The notes: generated by a model not told the origin, from the letters alone. A DNA stretch of 64,000 nucleotides from Polynucleobacter sp. AP-Latsch-80-C2 (GCF_018882185.1 NZ_JACVOY010000002.1:62001-126000); one strand, 5' to 3'; positions 1-12,283 are shown, counted from the stretch's first letter. Translations and numbers: made by a program.

Positions 1-332
1 CCGTCAGCAGCAGAGCAAACTAAAATTGCGCCGTCCATCTGAGCAGCACCAGTAATCATGTTCTTAACGTAGTCAGCATGTCCTGGGCAATCGACGTGAG
101 CGTAGTGACGGTTTGCTGTCTCGTACTCAACGTGCGCTGTATTAATCGTAATACCGCGTGCTTTTTCTTCAGGAGCAGCATCGATCTGATCGTATGCTTT
201 AGCTTCGCCACCGAATGCTTTTGAAAGCACGGTTGCAATTGCTGCTGTCAAAGTCGTTTTACCGTGGTCAACGTGACCGATGGTGCCTACGTTTACGTGC
301 GGTTTTGTCCGCTCGAATTTTTCTTTTGCCAT
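1..332 (-). CDS. tuf: Elongation factor Tu, first copy (3' end outside window)
   Basis: GTPase that delivers aminoacyl-tRNA to the ribosome. Only the first ~110 residues are inside the window. The P-loop GHVDHGKT is seen near residue 18, followed by the switch regions ending in the DCPGH motif. The ATG is at 332, 50 bases downstream of the fusA stop, so this is the last gene seen of the rpsL-rpsG-fusA-tuf operon. Positions 1-336 are identical base for base to 16804-17139 of the second tuf copy. Identity stops four bases upstream of the start codon, which suggests gene conversion. Confidence 0.97.
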   Translation of the reverse strand, partial: MAKEKFERTKPHVNVGTIGHVDHGKTTLTAAIATVLSKAFGGEAKAYDQIDAAPEEKARGITINTAHVEYETANRHYAHVDCPGHADYVKNMITGAAQMDGAILVCSAAD

Positions 333-382
333 TTTTGTCTGCCTTCTTTAGCTAGTCAATATTCAAAATTAATGTGGATAGA

Positions 383-2485
383 TTACTTCGCTTTAGCAGC
401 CATGACTGCTTCAGCAACGTTCTTAGGTGCTTCGGAATAATGCTTAAATTCCATGGTGTAGGTAGCGCGACCTTGGGTCAACGAGCGCAAGCCAGTTGAG
501 TAACCAAACATCTCTGCCAATGGCACTTCAGCACGAACGATCTTGCCGCCGCCTGGAATGTCATCCATACCTTGCAAAATACCGCGACGTGATGAGAGGT
601 CACCCATTACGTTACCCATGAAATCTTCTGGTGTTTCTACTTCAACAGCCATCATTGGTTCTAGCAACACTGGTGCTGCTTTGCGCATACCGTCTTTGAA
701 TGCCATTGAACCCGCCATCTTAAATGCGTTTTCATTGGAGTCAACGTCATGGTATGAACCGAAAAATAATGTTGCTTTGATATCTACAACTGGATAGCCA
801 GCCAAAATACCGGAGTTCAATGTTTCGCGAATTCCTTTTTCTACTGCAGGGATGTATTCACGTGGAACTACACCGCCCTTAATAGCATCAATAAATTCAA
901 AACCTTTTCCTGGCTCTTGTGGCTCAAGCTTCAATACCACGTGACCATATTGACCACGACCACCAGATTGCTTAACGAATTTACCTTCGATTTCTTCGCA
1001 AACCTTGCGAATAGTTTCGCGGTAAGCAACTTGCGGCTTACCAACAGTAGCCTCAACGCCAAATTCACGACGCATACGGTCAACCAAAATTTCCAAATGG
1101 AGCTCGCCCATTCCAGAAATAATTGTCTGGCCAGACTCTTCATCTGTCTTAACGCGGAAAGAAGGGTCTTCTTGTGCCAAGCGGTTCAAAGCAAGGCCCA
1201 TTTTTTCTTGGTCAGGCTTAGTTTTTGGCTCAACAGCCTGTGAAATCACTGGCTCTGGGAATACCATGCGCTCCAAAATCACGATGCTATCTGGATCACA
1301 CAAAGTTTCACCAGTAGTTGCGTCTTTTAGACCAACTGCTGCAGCGATATCGCCTGCGTAAACTTCTTTAATTTCTTCACGTTGGTTTGCGTGCATTTGC
1401 AACAAACGACCAACACGCTCTTTCTTACCCTTGATAGGGTTGTAGATAGTGTCGCCAGATTTCATTACGCCTGAGTAAACACGGAAGAAGATGAGCTGGC
1501 CAACAAATGGGTCAGTCATGATCTTAAATGCCAATGCAGAGAATTTCTCAGCATCATCAGCTTTACGGGTTGTTGGTGTCCCATCTTCCAATTCACAAGG
1601 AACTGGTGGAACATCCAATGGGGATGGCAACAACTCAACCACCGCATCCAACATCGCCTGAACGCCTTTGTTTTTGAAAGCAGTTCCACACATCATTGGA
1701 ATGATTTCGTTAGCAATCGTGCGTTGACGCAATGCTGTTTTGATTTCTTCTTCAGTCAGCTCTTCACCGCCGAGATACTTTTCCATCAACTCTTCTGAAC
1801 TTTCGGCGGCGGCTTCAACCATCTTTTCGCGCCACTCATCTGCAGATGCTTTTAATTCAGCAGGAATTTCTTCGTAGGTAAATTTAGTTCCTTGTGAAGC
1901 CTCATCCCAATAGATAGCCTTCATCTTTACCAAATCCACAACGCCTTTGAAGTTTTCTTCTGCGCCGATAGGAATTTGGATCAAGATAGGGTTTGCCTTC
2001 AAGCGCAACTTCATCTGGTCATAGACCTTGAAGAAATTGGCGCCTGTACGGTCCATCTTGTTTACAAATGCCAGACGTGGCACTTTGTACTTGTTAGCCT
2101 GACGCCAAACAGTTTCTGATTGTGGCTGTACACCACCTACCGCACAATAAACCATGCAAGCGCCGTCCAAAACGCGCATTGAGCGCTCAACTTCAATAGT
2201 GAAGTCTACGTGTCCTGGGGTATCAATAATGTTGATACGGTGCTCTGGGAAATTACCAGCCATGCCCTTCCAGAACGTAGTAGTAGCAGCAGAAGTAATC
2301 GTGATACCACGCTCTTGCTCTTGCTCCATCCAGTCCATGGTTGCAGCGCCATCATGCACTTCACCAATCTTGTGATTAACACCGGTGTAGAACAAAACGC
2401 GTTCTGTTGTTGTTGTCTTACCTGCGTCAATGTGCGCAGAAATACCGATATTGCGGTATTTGTCGATAGGGGTTTTACGTGCCAC
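383..2485 (-). CDS. fusA: Elongation factor G
   Basis: Ribosomal translocase GTPase, 700 residues, the normal length for bacterial EF-G. The G1 motif AHIDAGKT lies near residue 17, followed by DTPGHVDF and NKMD, then domain II and the domain IV/V region with GRGQYGHV. The start codon is GTG at 2485; it gives the standard N-terminus [20 protein letters not shown] and is preceded by a purine-rich but weak ribosome site. It sits 27 bases downstream of rpsG and 50 bases upstream of tuf, the classical str operon order, and is probably transcribed from the promoter upstream of rpsL. Confidence 0.98.
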   Translation of the reverse strand: MARKTPIDKYRNIGISAHIDAGKTTTTERVLFYTGVNHKIGEVHDGAATMDWMEQEQERGITITSAATTTFWKGMAGNFPEHRINIIDTPGHVDFTIEVERSMRVLDGACMVYCAVGGVQPQSETVWRQANKYKVPRLAFVNKMDRTGANFFKVYDQMKLRLKANPILIQIPIGAEENFKGVVDLVKMKAIYWDEASQGTKFTYEEIPAELKASADEWREKMVEAAAESSEELMEKYLGGEELTEEEIKTALRQRTIANEIIPMMCGTAFKNKGVQAMLDAVVELLPSPLDVPPVPCELEDGTPTTRKADDAEKFSALAFKIMTDPFVGQLIFFRVYSGVMKSGDTIYNPIKGKKERVGRLLQMHANQREEIKEVYAGDIAAAVGLKDATTGETLCDPDSIVILERMVFPEPVISQAVEPKTKPDQEKMGLALNRLAQEDPSFRVKTDEESGQTIISGMGELHLEILVDRMRREFGVEATVGKPQVAYRETIRKVCEEIEGKFVKQSGGRGQYGHVVLKLEPQEPGKGFEFIDAIKGGVVPREYIPAVEKGIRETLNSGILAGYPVVDIKATLFFGSYHDVDSNENAFKMAGSMAFKDGMRKAAPVLLEPMMAVEVETPEDFMGNVMGDLSSRRGILQGMDDIPGGGKIVRAEVPLAEMFGYSTGLRSLTQGRATYTMEFKHYSEAPKNVAEAVMAAKAK

Positions 2486-2512
2486 TGTTGGTGCCTTTTC
2501 TTTACTATTTGA

Positions 2513-2983
2513 TTAGAAGCGGAAATGTGAGAAAGCTTTGTTAGCTTCTGCCATACGGTGAACTTCTTCACGCTTCTTCATTGCGCCGCCACGACCTTCA
2601 GCAGCCTCTAATAATTCGTTGGCCAAACGTTGCGCCATCGATTTTTCACCGCGCTTTTTAGCGGCTTCGCGCACCCAGCGCATTGCCAAAGCTGAACGGC
2701 GTGATGGGCGAACTTCAACAGGAACCTGGTAGTTAGCGCCACCAACACGACGGCTCTTCACCTCAACCATTGGCTTAACGTTGCCCATGGCTGTTGAGAA
2801 TACTTCGAGTGGCTCTTTATTTGCTTTTTTCTCGATGTGATCAAAGGCACCGTAAACGATACGCTCTGCAACCGATTTCTTGCCGTCCAACATGAGGACG
2901 TTCATGAATTTAGCTACTTCTACATTACCGAATTTTGGATCCGGCAAAATTTCCCGTTTGGGAACTTCACGACGACGTGGCAT
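2513..2983 (-). CDS. rpsG: Small-subunit ribosomal protein uS7
   Basis: Primary 16S-binding protein that nucleates assembly of the 30S head, 156 residues, the usual bacterial length. The N-terminus [10 protein letters not shown] and the Arg-rich segment around [15 protein letters not shown] are typical of S7. The ATG at 2983 follows a very good AAGGAG ribosome site. The gene is separated from rpsL by 150 bases that can fold into a stable hairpin. In E. coli this spacer is the site where S7 represses its own operon, so similar control is plausible here. Confidence 0.98.
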   Translation of the reverse strand: MPRRREVPKREILPDPKFGNVEVAKFMNVLMLDGKKSVAERIVYGAFDHIEKKANKEPLEVFSTAMGNVKPMVEVKSRRVGGANYQVPVEVRPSRRSALAMRWVREAAKKRGEKSMAQRLANELLEAAEGRGGAMKKREEVHRMAEANKAFSHFRF

Positions 2984-3033
2984 AACAACTCCTTCAGTTC
3001 AGTTAGGGGTGGCCCACATGGATCACCCGCTCC

Positions 3034-3074
3034 GGTTGTCCTACTATTTAGAAAAACTTCTAAACGGAACAACC
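3034..3074 (-). promoter_or_regulatory. Hairpin between rpsL and rpsG, candidate S7 control site
   Basis: The inner stem is TTTAGAA (3047-3053) with TTCTAAA (3058-3064) around a four-base loop. The outer stem is GGTTGT (3034-3039) with ACAACC (3069-3074). It lies in the 150-base rpsL-rpsG spacer, the position of the S7 repressor-binding site in enterobacteria. The function here is inferred from position; no similarity to the E. coli element was established. Confidence 0.5.
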
Positions 3075-3133
3075 ACTTACTTGTCTTTTAAGTCTGACAA
3101 ACGAAGACTTACTGCAAATACTTTAAGTTGCTA

Positions 3134-3514
3134 TTAAGCAGCTTTCTTAGCGCGCTTAGCACCGTACTTAGAACGTGATTGCTTACGGTCTTTAACACCT
3201 TGCAAGTCAAGCGAACCGCGAACGATATGGTAACGAACACCTGGCAAATCCTTTACACGACCACCGCGAATTAACACTACTGAGTGTTCCTGGAGGTTAT
3301 GGCCTTCACCACCAATGTATGAAATAACTTCAAAACCATTGGTTAAGCGAACTTTGGCTACTTTACGAAGCGCAGAGTTAGGCTTTTTAGGAGTGGTTGT
3401 GTACACACGTGTGCAAACACCACGGCGCTGCGGACTGTTTTCCAGTGCAGGGCTCTTGCTTTTAACGATTAGCCTGGATCTTGGCTTGCGTATTAATTGA
3501 TTAATTGTTGGCAT
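3134..3514 (-). CDS. rpsL: Small-subunit ribosomal protein uS12
   Basis: Decoding-centre protein of the 30S subunit, 126 residues. The motif [19 protein letters not shown] carries the lysine equivalent to E. coli K42, and [13 protein letters not shown] carries the one equivalent to K87. Both are lysine, the streptomycin-sensitive state in characterised bacteria. It is the first gene of the rpsL-rpsG-fusA-tuf unit. A sigma70-type promoter lies about 100 bases upstream, just after the rpoC terminator, so the str operon can be transcribed independently of rpoBC. Confidence 0.98.
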   Translation of the reverse strand: MPTINQLIRKPRSRLIVKSKSPALENSPQRRGVCTRVYTTTPKKPNSALRKVAKVRLTNGFEVISYIGGEGHNLQEHSVVLIRGGRVKDLPGVRYHIVRGSLDLQGVKDRKQSRSKYGAKRAKKAA

Positions 3515-3618
3515 AAAATAGCTCGGTTAGTACTTCTTTGTTGCTTTCTTCAAGAAAATCAATGACTTAGAGAATTTCTAGGTCAAAAAGACCCTCTTCT
3601 GAATCAGTAGAACTCAGC

Positions 3619-3647
3619 ATTCTAGCCTGGCCAGCCTTTTCCGTCAA
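3619..3647 (-). promoter_or_regulatory. Sigma70-type promoter for rpsL-rpsG-fusA-tuf
   Basis: On the minus strand there is a -35 box TTGACG (3642-3647), a 17-base spacer and a -10 box TAGAAT (3619-3624), 5 of 6 matches in each box. It lies between the rpoC terminator and rpsL, with a start point expected near 3612. Confidence 0.65.
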
Positions 3648-3657
3648 CCTAATGGGG

Positions 3658-3680
3658 AAAAAACTGGCCATTTCTGGCCA
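3658..3680 (-). terminator. Rho-independent terminator after rpoC
   Basis: On the minus strand TGGCCA pairs with TGGCCA across a GAAA loop (3665-3680) and is followed by a run of six T (3658-3663). It lies 12 bases after the rpoC stop codon and closes the rpoBC transcription unit. Confidence 0.75.
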
Positions 3681-3691
3681 AAAACACCAAA

Positions 3692-6600
3692 TTAGCTTGG
3701 ATCAGCCTCCCCAGCAGGAGCAACGACTTCAGCCTCGATTTCTACAGGCATATTGGCCATTGCTTCTTCTTCAGCGGCAATCATTTGAGCGCGATCGCGC
3801 TCGAATTGCTCTCTGACCTTGCGGGCACGGCGATAAGACAAGCCGGTACCAGCTGGAATCAGACGACCAATAATGACGTTTTCCTTGAGGCCACGGAGCG
3901 TATCGGTCTTGCCCATAATTGCGGCTTCGGTCAATACACGGGTGGTTTCTTGGAAAGAAGCCGCTGAAATAAAGCTGTCTGTCGACAAGGACGCTTTGGT
4001 AATACCCAATAAAACGTTCTCAAACTGAGCTGGGCGCTTACCTGCAGCGATCACTAGATCGTTAGCATCGTAAAGTTTTGAACGCTCAACCTGTTCACCA
4101 GTGATGTAAGCGGTATCGCCACCATCAGTGATTTGTACGCGGCGCAACATTTGACGCACGATTACTTCAATGTGCTTGTCGTTAATTTTTACGCCTTGCA
4201 AACGGTAAACGTCTTGAACTTCATCCACGATGTAGATAGCTAATTCTTCAATACCTCTGAGTGTCAAGATATCGTGCGGATCGGCAGGGCCTTCCACAAT
4301 CATCTCGCCCTTATTCACAACTTGACCGTCATGAACGAGAACTTGCTTCTCTTTAGGAATCAAGAATTCATTAGCTTCGCCATCCATATCGGTAATCACT
4401 AAACGCTGCTTACCTTTGGTTTCTTTACCGAAGGAAACTGTTCCAGTGACTTTCGCCAATACGGCTGCATCTTTTGGTGAACGTGCTTCGAACAATTCTG
4501 CAACGCGTGGCAAACCACCAGTAATGTCGCGAGTCTTTTGTGATTCGATTGGAATACGTGCCAGTACTTCACCGACTTCAACTTTTTGACCATCTTTAAC
4601 GGTGATCAAAGCGCCCACTTGGAGGCCGATGTTTACTGGATGATCTGTACCGGCGATCATCACTTCGTTACCCTTGTCATCAACTAAGTTGATCATTGGG
4701 CGAACGCCTTTGCTTGCTGCAGAACGACGCTTACCGTCAATTACCACCAAAGTGGAAAGACCGGTAACTTCGTCTACCTGCTTAGCAACAGTTACACCTT
4801 CTTCAACGTTGTCGAAGCGAGCGATACCAGCGTACTCAGAAATAATCGGACGTGTTAAAGGATCCCAAGTTGCCAAACTTGCGCCGGCCTTGACTGCTGC
4901 ATCTTCTTTTAACAAGAGCGTTGCGCCGTAAGGCACTTTATGACGCTCACGCTCACGACCATTCTCATCAACGATCAAGGCTTCACCAGAACGTGAAATC
5001 ACGATCTGCTCACCCTTCGCGTTCTTCACAACACGCATCGTGCCGGAGAACTTCAATGCACCGTTAGATTTGGCTTCAATATTGCTTGCAACCAAAGCAC
5101 GTGACGCTGCACCACCGATGTGGAAGGTACGCATAGTCAACTGTGTGCCTGGCTCACCGATAGACTGGGCAGCGATCACGCCAACTGCTTCACCAACGTT
5201 GACCAAACCACCGCGACCTAAATCACGTCCGTAGCACTTAGCGCATAAACCAAAGCGAGTTAAGCAAGACAATACTGTGCGAACTTTAACTTCGTCGATA
5301 CCCAATGCAACGATTTGATCAACATGATCTTCGTCAAGCAATGTGTCATTCGGAACGATCACTTCTTGTGTATCCGGGTGAACGATGTCACCGATACATA
5401 CGCGACCCAAAATACGATCACGCAATGCTTCGATAATTTCGCCGCCTTCAACAAGCGCCTTCATAGTTACACCATTGGTTGCGCCGCAATCATCTTCGAT
5501 CACTACGAGATCTTGAGTAACGTCGCACAAACGACGTGTCAAGTAACCCGAGTTCGCTGTCTTCAACGCGGTATCAGCCAGGCCTTTACGAGCGCCGTGG
5601 GTTGAAATGAAGTACTGCAATACGTTCAAACCTTCACGGAAGTTCGCAGTAATTGGGGTTTCAATGATGGAGCCATCAGGCTTAGCCATCAAACCACGCA
5701 TACCAGCCAACTGACGAATCTGCGCCGCAGATCCACGCGCACCAGAGTCCGCCATCATGTAGATAGAGTTAAAGGATTCTTGACGCACAGTTTTACCGTT
5801 ACGGTCGAGTACGTCAACGTGTGATAACTCATCCATCATCGCCTTACCAACCTGGTCACCAGCAGCACCCCAAATATCAACCACGTTGTTATAACGCTCT
5901 TGATTGGTTACGAGACCTGACATGAACTGCTTGTCATACTCTTTAACCTTGGCAGAAGCCTCAGTGATGATGCGCTCTTTAGATGTTGGGATCAACATAT
6001 CGTCAATCGCAACAGAGATACCTGCGTTGGTTGCCAAACGGAAACCAGACTGCAAGAGGCGGTCAGCAAAAATAACAGTTTCACGTAATCCACACTTACG
6101 GAATGAAGTGTTAATCAAGCGTGAGATTTCTTTTTTCTTCAAAGGCTTGTTGATTTCCTCGAAAGACATACCTTTAGGCAAAATCTCAGACAAGATTGCA
6201 CGGCCAACTGAAGTTTGATAGATCTTGGTTTTTTCAGCAAAACGGGCATCGCCCTCTGCTTTCTTATCCACGATCTCAAACTCAGTAATACGGACAGCAA
6301 CGCGTGAGGCCAATTCAACTTGACCTGCTTCGTATGCGCGCACTACCTCAGTAATATTAGCGAAAACCATGCCTTCGCCTTTACCGTTGATCTTGTCGCG
6401 AGTAGCGTAGTACAGACCCAACACCACGTCCTGTGAAGGAACGATAGATGGTTCGCCGTTAGCTGGGAACAATACGTTGTTCGAAGCCAACATCAATGTA
6501 CGTGCTTCCATTTGCGCTTCGAGCGACAAAGGAACGTGAACCGCCATTTGGTCACCGTCAAAGTCGGCGTTAAATGCCGCGCAGACTAATGGGTGCAATT

Positions 6601-7954
6601 GGATTGCCTTACCTTCAATCAGCATTGGCTCAAAAGCCTGAATACCAAGGCGGTGCAATGTAGGCGCACGGTTCAACATGATTGGATGTTCACGAATCAC
6701 TTCTTCGAGAATGTCCCAAACGATTGGAGTCTGACTTTCAACTTCTTTCTTCGCAGCCTTAATCGTGGTTGCAATTCCTAAAGTCTCAAGCTTGTTGAAA
6801 ATGAATGGCTTGAACAATTCCAAAGCCATCAATTTTGGTAAGCCGCACTGATGCAATTTCAATGTAGGGCCAACCACGATGACTGAACGACCAGAGTAGT
6901 CAACGCGTTTACCCAACAAGTTTTGACGGAAACGACCGCTCTTACCTTTAATCATCTCAGCCAAGGACTTGAGCGGACGCTTGTTAGCGCCAGTCATAGC
7001 CTTACCGCGACGACCGTTGTCGAGCAATGAGTCAACCGCTTCTTGCAACATCCGTTTTTCATTACGAACGATGATCTCTGGAGCGCGCAACTCTAACAAA
7101 CGCTTGAGACGATTGTTACGGTTAATAACGCGACGATAGAGGTCGTTCAAATCGGAGGTAGCAAAGCGTCCGCCATCCAATGGCACCAATGGGCGCAATT
7201 CTGGTGGCAATACTGGCAATACTTCCATGATCATCCAGTCAGGCTTAATACCTGAAGTCTGGAACGCCTCGAGCACCTTTAAGCGCTTAGCGTATTTCTT
7301 GATCTTGGCATCACTACCAGTGGCTTTTAAATCAGCACGAATAGTCTCTACTTCACGATCGATATCAATCGAACGCAAGAGATCACGAATACCTTCAGCG
7401 CCCATGATGGCGGTAAATGCACCGTCACCATACTCTTCAGTCTTAGCAATGTATTCATCTTCAGACATGATCTGACCGCGCTTCATTGCGCCTTCAGGAG
7501 TCATACCAGGATCTACAACTACATATGCTTCAAAGTAAAGAACGCGCTCGATATCCCGCAATGTCATATCGAGAACCATACCTAAACGGGATGGTAAAGA
7601 TTTCAAGAACCAAATGTGTGCTACAGGGGCTGCCAACTCAATGTGGCCCATGCGCTCACGACGTACCTTAGCGAGAGTAACTTCAACGCCGCACTTCTCG
7701 CAGATAACGCCACGGAACTTTAAGCGCTTGTACTTACCGCATAAGCACTCGTAGTCTTTAGTTGGTCCAAAAATCTTGGCGCAGAACAAACCATCACGCT
7801 CGGGCTTAAAAGTCCGGTAGTTGATGGTTTCTGGTTTGCGTACTTCACCAAAAGACCATGAGCGAATTTTCTCAGGAGATGCGAGACCAATTTTGATGAC
7901 ATCAAACTGCTCTTCGCCCTGCGTTTGCTTAAATAAATCGAGCAATGCTTTCAT
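3692..7954 (-). CDS. rpoC: RNA polymerase subunit beta'
   Basis: Largest catalytic subunit of RNA polymerase, 1420 residues from the ATG at 7954. An in-frame start nine codons further upstream lies inside rpoB and would add a non-conserved peptide, whereas [10 protein letters not shown] is the normal Burkholderiales N-terminus. The Zn1 cysteines are C70, C72, C85 and C88. The active-site [12 protein letters not shown] motif binds the catalytic Mg2+ near residue 460, and the second zinc site is the [17 protein letters not shown] region. rpoB ends one base before this ATG (sequence TGATATG), implying translational coupling. A GGAG ribosome site lies in the end of rpoB. Confidence 0.98.
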   Translation of the reverse strand: MKALLDLFKQTQGEEQFDVIKIGLASPEKIRSWSFGEVRKPETINYRTFKPERDGLFCAKIFGPTKDYECLCGKYKRLKFRGVICEKCGVEVTLAKVRRERMGHIELAAPVAHIWFLKSLPSRLGMVLDMTLRDIERVLYFEAYVVVDPGMTPEGAMKRGQIMSEDEYIAKTEEYGDGAFTAIMGAEGIRDLLRSIDIDREVETIRADLKATGSDAKIKKYAKRLKVLEAFQTSGIKPDWMIMEVLPVLPPELRPLVPLDGGRFATSDLNDLYRRVINRNNRLKRLLELRAPEIIVRNEKRMLQEAVDSLLDNGRRGKAMTGANKRPLKSLAEMIKGKSGRFRQNLLGKRVDYSGRSVIVVGPTLKLHQCGLPKLMALELFKPFIFNKLETLGIATTIKAAKKEVESQTPIVWDILEEVIREHPIMLNRAPTLHRLGIQAFEPMLIEGKAIQLHPLVCAAFNADFDGDQMAVHVPLSLEAQMEARTLMLASNNVLFPANGEPSIVPSQDVVLGLYYATRDKINGKGEGMVFANITEVVRAYEAGQVELASRVAVRITEFEIVDKKAEGDARFAEKTKIYQTSVGRAILSEILPKGMSFEEINKPLKKKEISRLINTSFRKCGLRETVIFADRLLQSGFRLATNAGISVAIDDMLIPTSKERIITEASAKVKEYDKQFMSGLVTNQERYNNVVDIWGAAGDQVGKAMMDELSHVDVLDRNGKTVRQESFNSIYMMADSGARGSAAQIRQLAGMRGLMAKPDGSIIETPITANFREGLNVLQYFISTHGARKGLADTALKTANSGYLTRRLCDVTQDLVVIEDDCGATNGVTMKALVEGGEIIEALRDRILGRVCIGDIVHPDTQEVIVPNDTLLDEDHVDQIVALGIDEVKVRTVLSCLTRFGLCAKCYGRDLGRGGLVNVGEAVGVIAAQSIGEPGTQLTMRTFHIGGAASRALVASNIEAKSNGALKFSGTMRVVKNAKGEQIVISRSGEALIVDENGRERERHKVPYGATLLLKEDAAVKAGASLATWDPLTRPIISEYAGIARFDNVEEGVTVAKQVDEVTGLSTLVVIDGKRRSAASKGVRPMINLVDDKGNEVMIAGTDHPVNIGLQVGALITVKDGQKVEVGEVLARIPIESQKTRDITGGLPRVAELFEARSPKDAAVLAKVTGTVSFGKETKGKQRLVITDMDGEANEFLIPKEKQVLVHDGQVVNKGEMIVEGPADPHDILTLRGIEELAIYIVDEVQDVYRLQGVKINDKHIEVIVRQMLRRVQITDGGDTAYITGEQVERSKLYDANDLVIAAGKRPAQFENVLLGITKASLSTDSFISAASFQETTRVLTEAAIMGKTDTLRGLKENVIIGRLIPAGTGLSYRRARKVREQFERDRAQMIAAEEEAMANMPVEIEAEVVAPAGEADPS

Positions 7955-7955
7955 A

Positions 7956-10900
7956 TCAGTTGCGCTCCATGTCAATGTCAATACCCAACGAACGGATTTC
8001 TTTTACCAGCACGTTGAAGGATTCGGGCATGCCAGCATCAATCGTGTGCTCGCCCTTGACGATGTTTTCGTAAACCTTAGTACGGCCTGCGACGTCATCG
8101 GACTTCACTGTCAGCATTTCCTGCAAGACATATGAAGCACCGTATGCTTCGAGGGCCCAAACTTCCATCTCACCAAAGCGCTGACCACCAAACTGGGCTT
8201 TACCGCCCAATGGCTGTTGCGTTACTAATGAGTAAGGTCCGGTTGAACGTGCGTGCATCTTGTCGTCGACCAAATGGTGGAGTTTCAAGACATGCATTAC
8301 ACCGACAGTCACTGGACGCTCAAACTGATCGCCAGTGCGGCCATCGCACAAAATCATTTGCTGACGCGATGGTGTCATCTTCAAAGATGTCGCAACATCT
8401 TGTGGATAAGCCAACTCGAGCATGCGTCCGATTTCTGCTTCTGTAGCACCGTCAAACACTGGAGTTGCAAATGGCAAGCCTTGGCGGAGATTCTCAGCCA
8501 AAACAGTAATTTGCTCATCAGTGAAGTTGTCGATGTCTTCAATGCGGCCGGTTTCGTTGTAAAGCTGCTTTAAGAACTTACGCAGTTCAGCTTGTTTAGC
8601 TTGCTCACGAACCATCTCGTCGATACGCTTACCAATACCTTGGGCAGCCCAACCTAAGTGGGTTTCCAAAATCTGACCAACGTTCATACGGGAAGGAACA
8701 CCCAGTGGGTTCAAGACGATATCTACTGGACGTCCGTCAGCCATAAATGGCATATCTTCGGCAGGCGCGATTTTAGAAACCACCCCTTTGTTACCGTGAC
8801 GACCAGCCATCTTGTCACCTGGTTGCAAGCGACGCTTAACAGCCAGATACACCTTAACCATCTTCGTTACGCCAGGCTGTAAATCATCGCCTTGGGTAAG
8901 CTTAGTACGCTTCTCTTCGAAAGCCTCGTCAAACTGCTTACGTTTTGCTTCGATAGAAGATTTAATGGCTTCAACTTGTGAGGCAATTTCCTCATCCGCT
9001 GGACGAATATCAAACCAATGGTATTTTTCCAAATCAGCAAGGTAACCCTTGTCAATCTTGGTGCCTTTAGCTAATTTCTTAGGGCCGCCGTTAGCAACTT
9101 TGCCAATCAACAGCTTTTCTAAACGCATGAAGGCATCGCCTTCAACAATACGCAGCTGGTCGTTTAAGTCCAAACGATAGCGTTGTAATTCTTCTTGAAT
9201 AATTGCTTGTGCACGTGCATCGCGCTCAATACCTTCACGAGTGAAGACCTGAACGTCAATAACAGTACCAATCATTCCTGAAGGAACGCGCAAAGAAGTA
9301 TCTTTTACGTCAGATGCTTTTTCACCGAAGATCGCACGGAGGAGCTTCTCTTCAGGAGTGAGAGTTGTCTCGCCCTTTGGAGTTACCTTACCAACCAATA
9401 CGTCACCAGCTTCAACTTCAGCACCGATGTACACAATACCGCTCTCATCCAAACGGGAGAGTTGTGACTCTGCCAAATTGGAAATATCGCGTGTAATTTC
9501 TTCTGAACCAAGCTTGGTATCGCGCGCAACAACCGACAACTCTTCAATATGGATAGAGGTGTAGCGGTCATCAGCAACCACCTTCTCAGAGATCAAGATT
9601 GAATCTTCGAAGTTGTAACCGTTCCATGGCATAAATGCCACAGTCATGTTTTGACCCAAAGCCAATTCACCTAAATCGGTAGATGCGCCGTCAGCAACTA
9701 CGTCGCCACGGGCTACACGATCGCCAACCTTTACGATTGGGCGTTGATTGATGTTGGTATTTTGGTTTGAACGGGTGTACTTGATGAGGTTGTAAATATC
9801 CACACCAACTTCACCGGCTGCTGTTTCGTCATCGTTTACACGAATAACAACACGGTTTGCATCAACGTAATCGACGATACCGCCGCGATTAGCCAATACA
9901 ACAGTGCCTGAGTCTACCGCAACAATACGCTCTAAACCCGTACCAACCAATGGCTTATCTGGACGCAAGCAAGGAACTGCTTGACGCTGCATATTCGCAC
10001 CCATCAACGCACGGTTCGCATCATCGTGCTCTAGGAATGGAACGAGTGAAGCAGCAGCAGAAACGATCTGGCTAGGAGCAACGTCGATGAAATCGATACG
10101 CTCTGGGCTAACCATCATGGTTTCACCAGCTTGACGAGCAGAAACCAATTCGTCAGCCAACTTACCATTTTTGTCGATCGTTGCGTTTGCCTGAGCAATC
10201 ACATACTTCGCTTCTTCAATCGCGGAGAGATAAACCACTTCATCGCTTACCTTGCTATTGGAAACTTTACGGTATGGAGTCTCTAAGAAACCATGCTCAT
10301 TCAAACGCGCAAATAACGCGAGTGAGTTGATCAGACCAATGTTTGGTCCTTCTGGAGTTTCAATTGGGCAAACACGTCCGTAGTGGGTTGGATGCACGTC
10401 GCGCACTTCGAAGCCTGCGCGCTCGCGGGTCAAACCACCAGGTCCCAATGCAGAAATACGACGCTTGTGCGTGATCTCTGAGAGTGGGTTAGTTTGGTCC
10501 ATAAACTGGGACAGCTGTGAAGAACCGAAGAACTCACGAATCGCAGAAGAGATTGGCTTGCTGTTAATCAAGTCATGCGGCATGAGGTTTTCTGTTTCGG
10601 CTTGACCGAGACGTTCTTTAACCGCACGCTCAACACGTGATAAACCAGCACGGAATTGGTTTTCAGCCAACTCACCGACGCAACGTACACGACGATTACC
10701 TAGGTGATCGATATCGTCTACTTCGCCTTTGCCGTTACGCAAATCTACGAGTGACTTAATAGTGTCAAGAATATCCTCGTTCGACAGAACCATTGGGCCT
10801 TCCATTTCTGGACGGTTCAAACGGCTATTGACCTTCATGCGACCAACACGTGACAAATCGTAGGTATCTTCGCTGTAGAACAGGCGCTGGAACAAGGCTT

Positions 10901-12056
10901 CAACAGCATCTTCTGTTGGAGGCTCACCAGGACGCATCATGCGATAGATAGCGATACGCGCCGCTGTTTGATCAGCAGTTTCATCAGTACGTAATGTCTG
11001 AGAAATGTATGCGCCAGAATCCAAATCATTGGTGTAGATGGTTTCTAATTGCTTGATACCTGCATCACGTAATGTCGCCAACAACTCTTCAGTGATTTCA
11101 TCATTAGCGTAAGCCAAGATTTCACCTGAGTCTGGATCAACAATATTGCGTGCTACTACACGACCTACTAAATAGTCATCTGGAACAACAATGTTCTTAG
11201 TCTTGGCTGCTTCGAGTTCACGAATATGCTTTGCATTGATACGCTTGTCCTTTTGAATAACGACAACGCCATTCTTATCAAGCACATCAAAGTTAGCCAG
11301 TTGGCCACGTAAACGCTCTGGAACAAATTCCATTGAGGCGCCATTAGCGGTCAATGAGAAATGATCAAAGTTGAAGAAGTTCGCAAGAATCTGTTCGTTG
11401 TTTAAACCAATTGCTTTGAGCAAAATGGTGACCGGCATCTTACGACGACGGTCAACGCGGAAATAAAGGATATCTTTTGGATCAAACTCGAAATCGAGCC
11501 ATGAACCACGGTAAGGAATGATACGTGCTGAGAACAGCAACTTACCAGAACTGTGGGTTTTGCCCTTATCGTGCTCAAAGAACACGCCTGGGGAACGGTG
11601 CAACTGAGAAACAATCACGCGCTCAGTACCGTTAATCACAAAAGAGCCATTTTCTGTCATGAGTGGAATTTCACCCATGTAGACTTCGCTCTCTTTTACC
11701 TCTTTAACCTTAGTAGGCGCTTCGCGATCATAAATAATCAAGCGAACTTTTGCGCGTAAGGCTGAGTGATATGTGTAACCACGTTGTTGACATTCTTTTA
11801 CGTCAAACGGCGGTTGTGACAACTGGTAAGACACGTATTCCATACGTGCATAGCCATTGTTAGACACAATTGGGAACGCTGAAGTAAAGGCAGCTTGAAG
11901 TCCCTCAGTAAGACGAGACATTGCTGGCTTTTCAGCCTGTAAAAATTTAGCGTAGGATTCCAGCTGCGTTGCGATCAGGTACGGAACCTGGTGGTTGTTA
12001 ACTCGCTTAGCAAAGCTTTTACGGACTCGCTTGCGTTCGGTGAAGCTATAGTTCAT
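7956..12056 (-). CDS. rpoB: RNA polymerase subunit beta
   Basis: Second large catalytic subunit of RNA polymerase, 1366 residues. The ATG at 12056 has a GGAG ribosome site and gives the conserved [18 protein letters not shown] start; an upstream in-frame extension of 19 codons is unlikely to be used. The rifampicin-binding cluster around [19 protein letters not shown] and [14 protein letters not shown] is intact and has the residues usual in sensitive strains. The C-terminal KPGDK-like MAGRHGNKG region is present as [14 protein letters not shown]. It lies 227 bases downstream of rplL across a structured spacer. Confidence 0.98.
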   Translation of the reverse strand: MNYSFTERKRVRKSFAKRVNNHQVPYLIATQLESYAKFLQAEKPAMSRLTEGLQAAFTSAFPIVSNNGYARMEYVSYQLSQPPFDVKECQQRGYTYHSALRAKVRLIIYDREAPTKVKEVKESEVYMGEIPLMTENGSFVINGTERVIVSQLHRSPGVFFEHDKGKTHSSGKLLFSARIIPYRGSWLDFEFDPKDILYFRVDRRRKMPVTILLKAIGLNNEQILANFFNFDHFSLTANGASMEFVPERLRGQLANFDVLDKNGVVVIQKDKRINAKHIRELEAAKTKNIVVPDDYLVGRVVARNIVDPDSGEILAYANDEITEELLATLRDAGIKQLETIYTNDLDSGAYISQTLRTDETADQTAARIAIYRMMRPGEPPTEDAVEALFQRLFYSEDTYDLSRVGRMKVNSRLNRPEMEGPMVLSNEDILDTIKSLVDLRNGKGEVDDIDHLGNRRVRCVGELAENQFRAGLSRVERAVKERLGQAETENLMPHDLINSKPISSAIREFFGSSQLSQFMDQTNPLSEITHKRRISALGPGGLTRERAGFEVRDVHPTHYGRVCPIETPEGPNIGLINSLALFARLNEHGFLETPYRKVSNSKVSDEVVYLSAIEEAKYVIAQANATIDKNGKLADELVSARQAGETMMVSPERIDFIDVAPSQIVSAAASLVPFLEHDDANRALMGANMQRQAVPCLRPDKPLVGTGLERIVAVDSGTVVLANRGGIVDYVDANRVVIRVNDDETAAGEVGVDIYNLIKYTRSNQNTNINQRPIVKVGDRVARGDVVADGASTDLGELALGQNMTVAFMPWNGYNFEDSILISEKVVADDRYTSIHIEELSVVARDTKLGSEEITRDISNLAESQLSRLDESGIVYIGAEVEAGDVLVGKVTPKGETTLTPEEKLLRAIFGEKASDVKDTSLRVPSGMIGTVIDVQVFTREGIERDARAQAIIQEELQRYRLDLNDQLRIVEGDAFMRLEKLLIGKVANGGPKKLAKGTKIDKGYLADLEKYHWFDIRPADEEIASQVEAIKSSIEAKRKQFDEAFEEKRTKLTQGDDLQPGVTKMVKVYLAVKRRLQPGDKMAGRHGNKGVVSKIAPAEDMPFMADGRPVDIVLNPLGVPSRMNVGQILETHLGWAAQGIGKRIDEMVREQAKQAELRKFLKQLYNETGRIEDIDNFTDEQITVLAENLRQGLPFATPVFDGATEAEIGRMLELAYPQDVATSLKMTPSRQQMILCDGRTGDQFERPVTVGVMHVLKLHHLVDDKMHARSTGPYSLVTQQPLGGKAQFGGQRFGEMEVWALEAYGASYVLQEMLTVKSDDVAGRTKVYENIVKGEHTIDAGMPESFNVLVKEIRSLGIDIDMERN

Positions 12057-12117
12057 TTCATCTCCGAATTCAGCGACTGTACAAAGATTTGGCGATTGGC
12101 CACTACCAATCACTGGC

Positions 12118-12149
12118 GGACAACACTAAATCGTTTCGATCTAGTGTCC
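12118..12149 (-). promoter_or_regulatory. Hairpin close to the rpoB leader
   Basis: An imperfect inverted repeat: GGAC-ACACT-ATCG on one arm pairs with CGAT-AGTGTCC on the other around TTT. It lies about 60 bases upstream of the rpoB start. In E. coli the rplL-rpoB spacer holds an attenuator and an RNase III site, so a processing or attenuation role is possible here. Confidence 0.4.
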
Positions 12150-12184
12150 GACCAAACTTGCATTCTGCAGTCGTATCAGAAGGC

Positions 12185-12238
12185 AAACCCGATTTCAATC
12201 AGAAATGAAATCGGGTTTGACCACTAATGGTCAAACCC
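12185..12238 (-). promoter_or_regulatory. Two mutually exclusive hairpins between rplL and rpoB
   Basis: In RNA order, an 11-bp perfect stem (12228-12238 with 12213-12223, four-base loop) overlaps a 13-bp perfect stem (12206-12218 with 12185-12197, eight-base loop). The shared arm is AAACCC of the transcript, at 12213-12218, which can pair with a GGGTTT on either side. The two stems cannot both form fully. The second stem is followed by GCCTTCTG rather than a strong U-run, so it would be an imperfect terminator or a processing site. A switch role is inferred from geometry. Confidence 0.6.
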
Positions 12239-12244
12239 AACATA

Positions 12245-12273
12245 GCTAACGCTCCTTTTTGAGAAGCGCTAGC
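12245..12273 (-). promoter_or_regulatory. Hairpin directly after rplL
   Basis: GCTAaCGCT (12245-12253) pairs with AGCGcTAGC (12265-12273) with one mismatch. It begins about 10 bases after the rplL stop codon. There is no U-run behind it, so it is more likely a stabilising or attenuating structure than a full terminator. Confidence 0.4.
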
Positions 12274-12283
12274 GGAGTTTGTA

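Noticed and set aside
2206..2571. 121-codon minus-strand frame across the fusA start
   Set aside because: It is out of frame with fusA and rpsG, overlaps both and has no family pattern.
7955..7981. Longer rpoC start nine codons upstream
   Set aside because: It would overlap rpoB and add residues not found in the family; the ATG at 7954 has a ribosome site.
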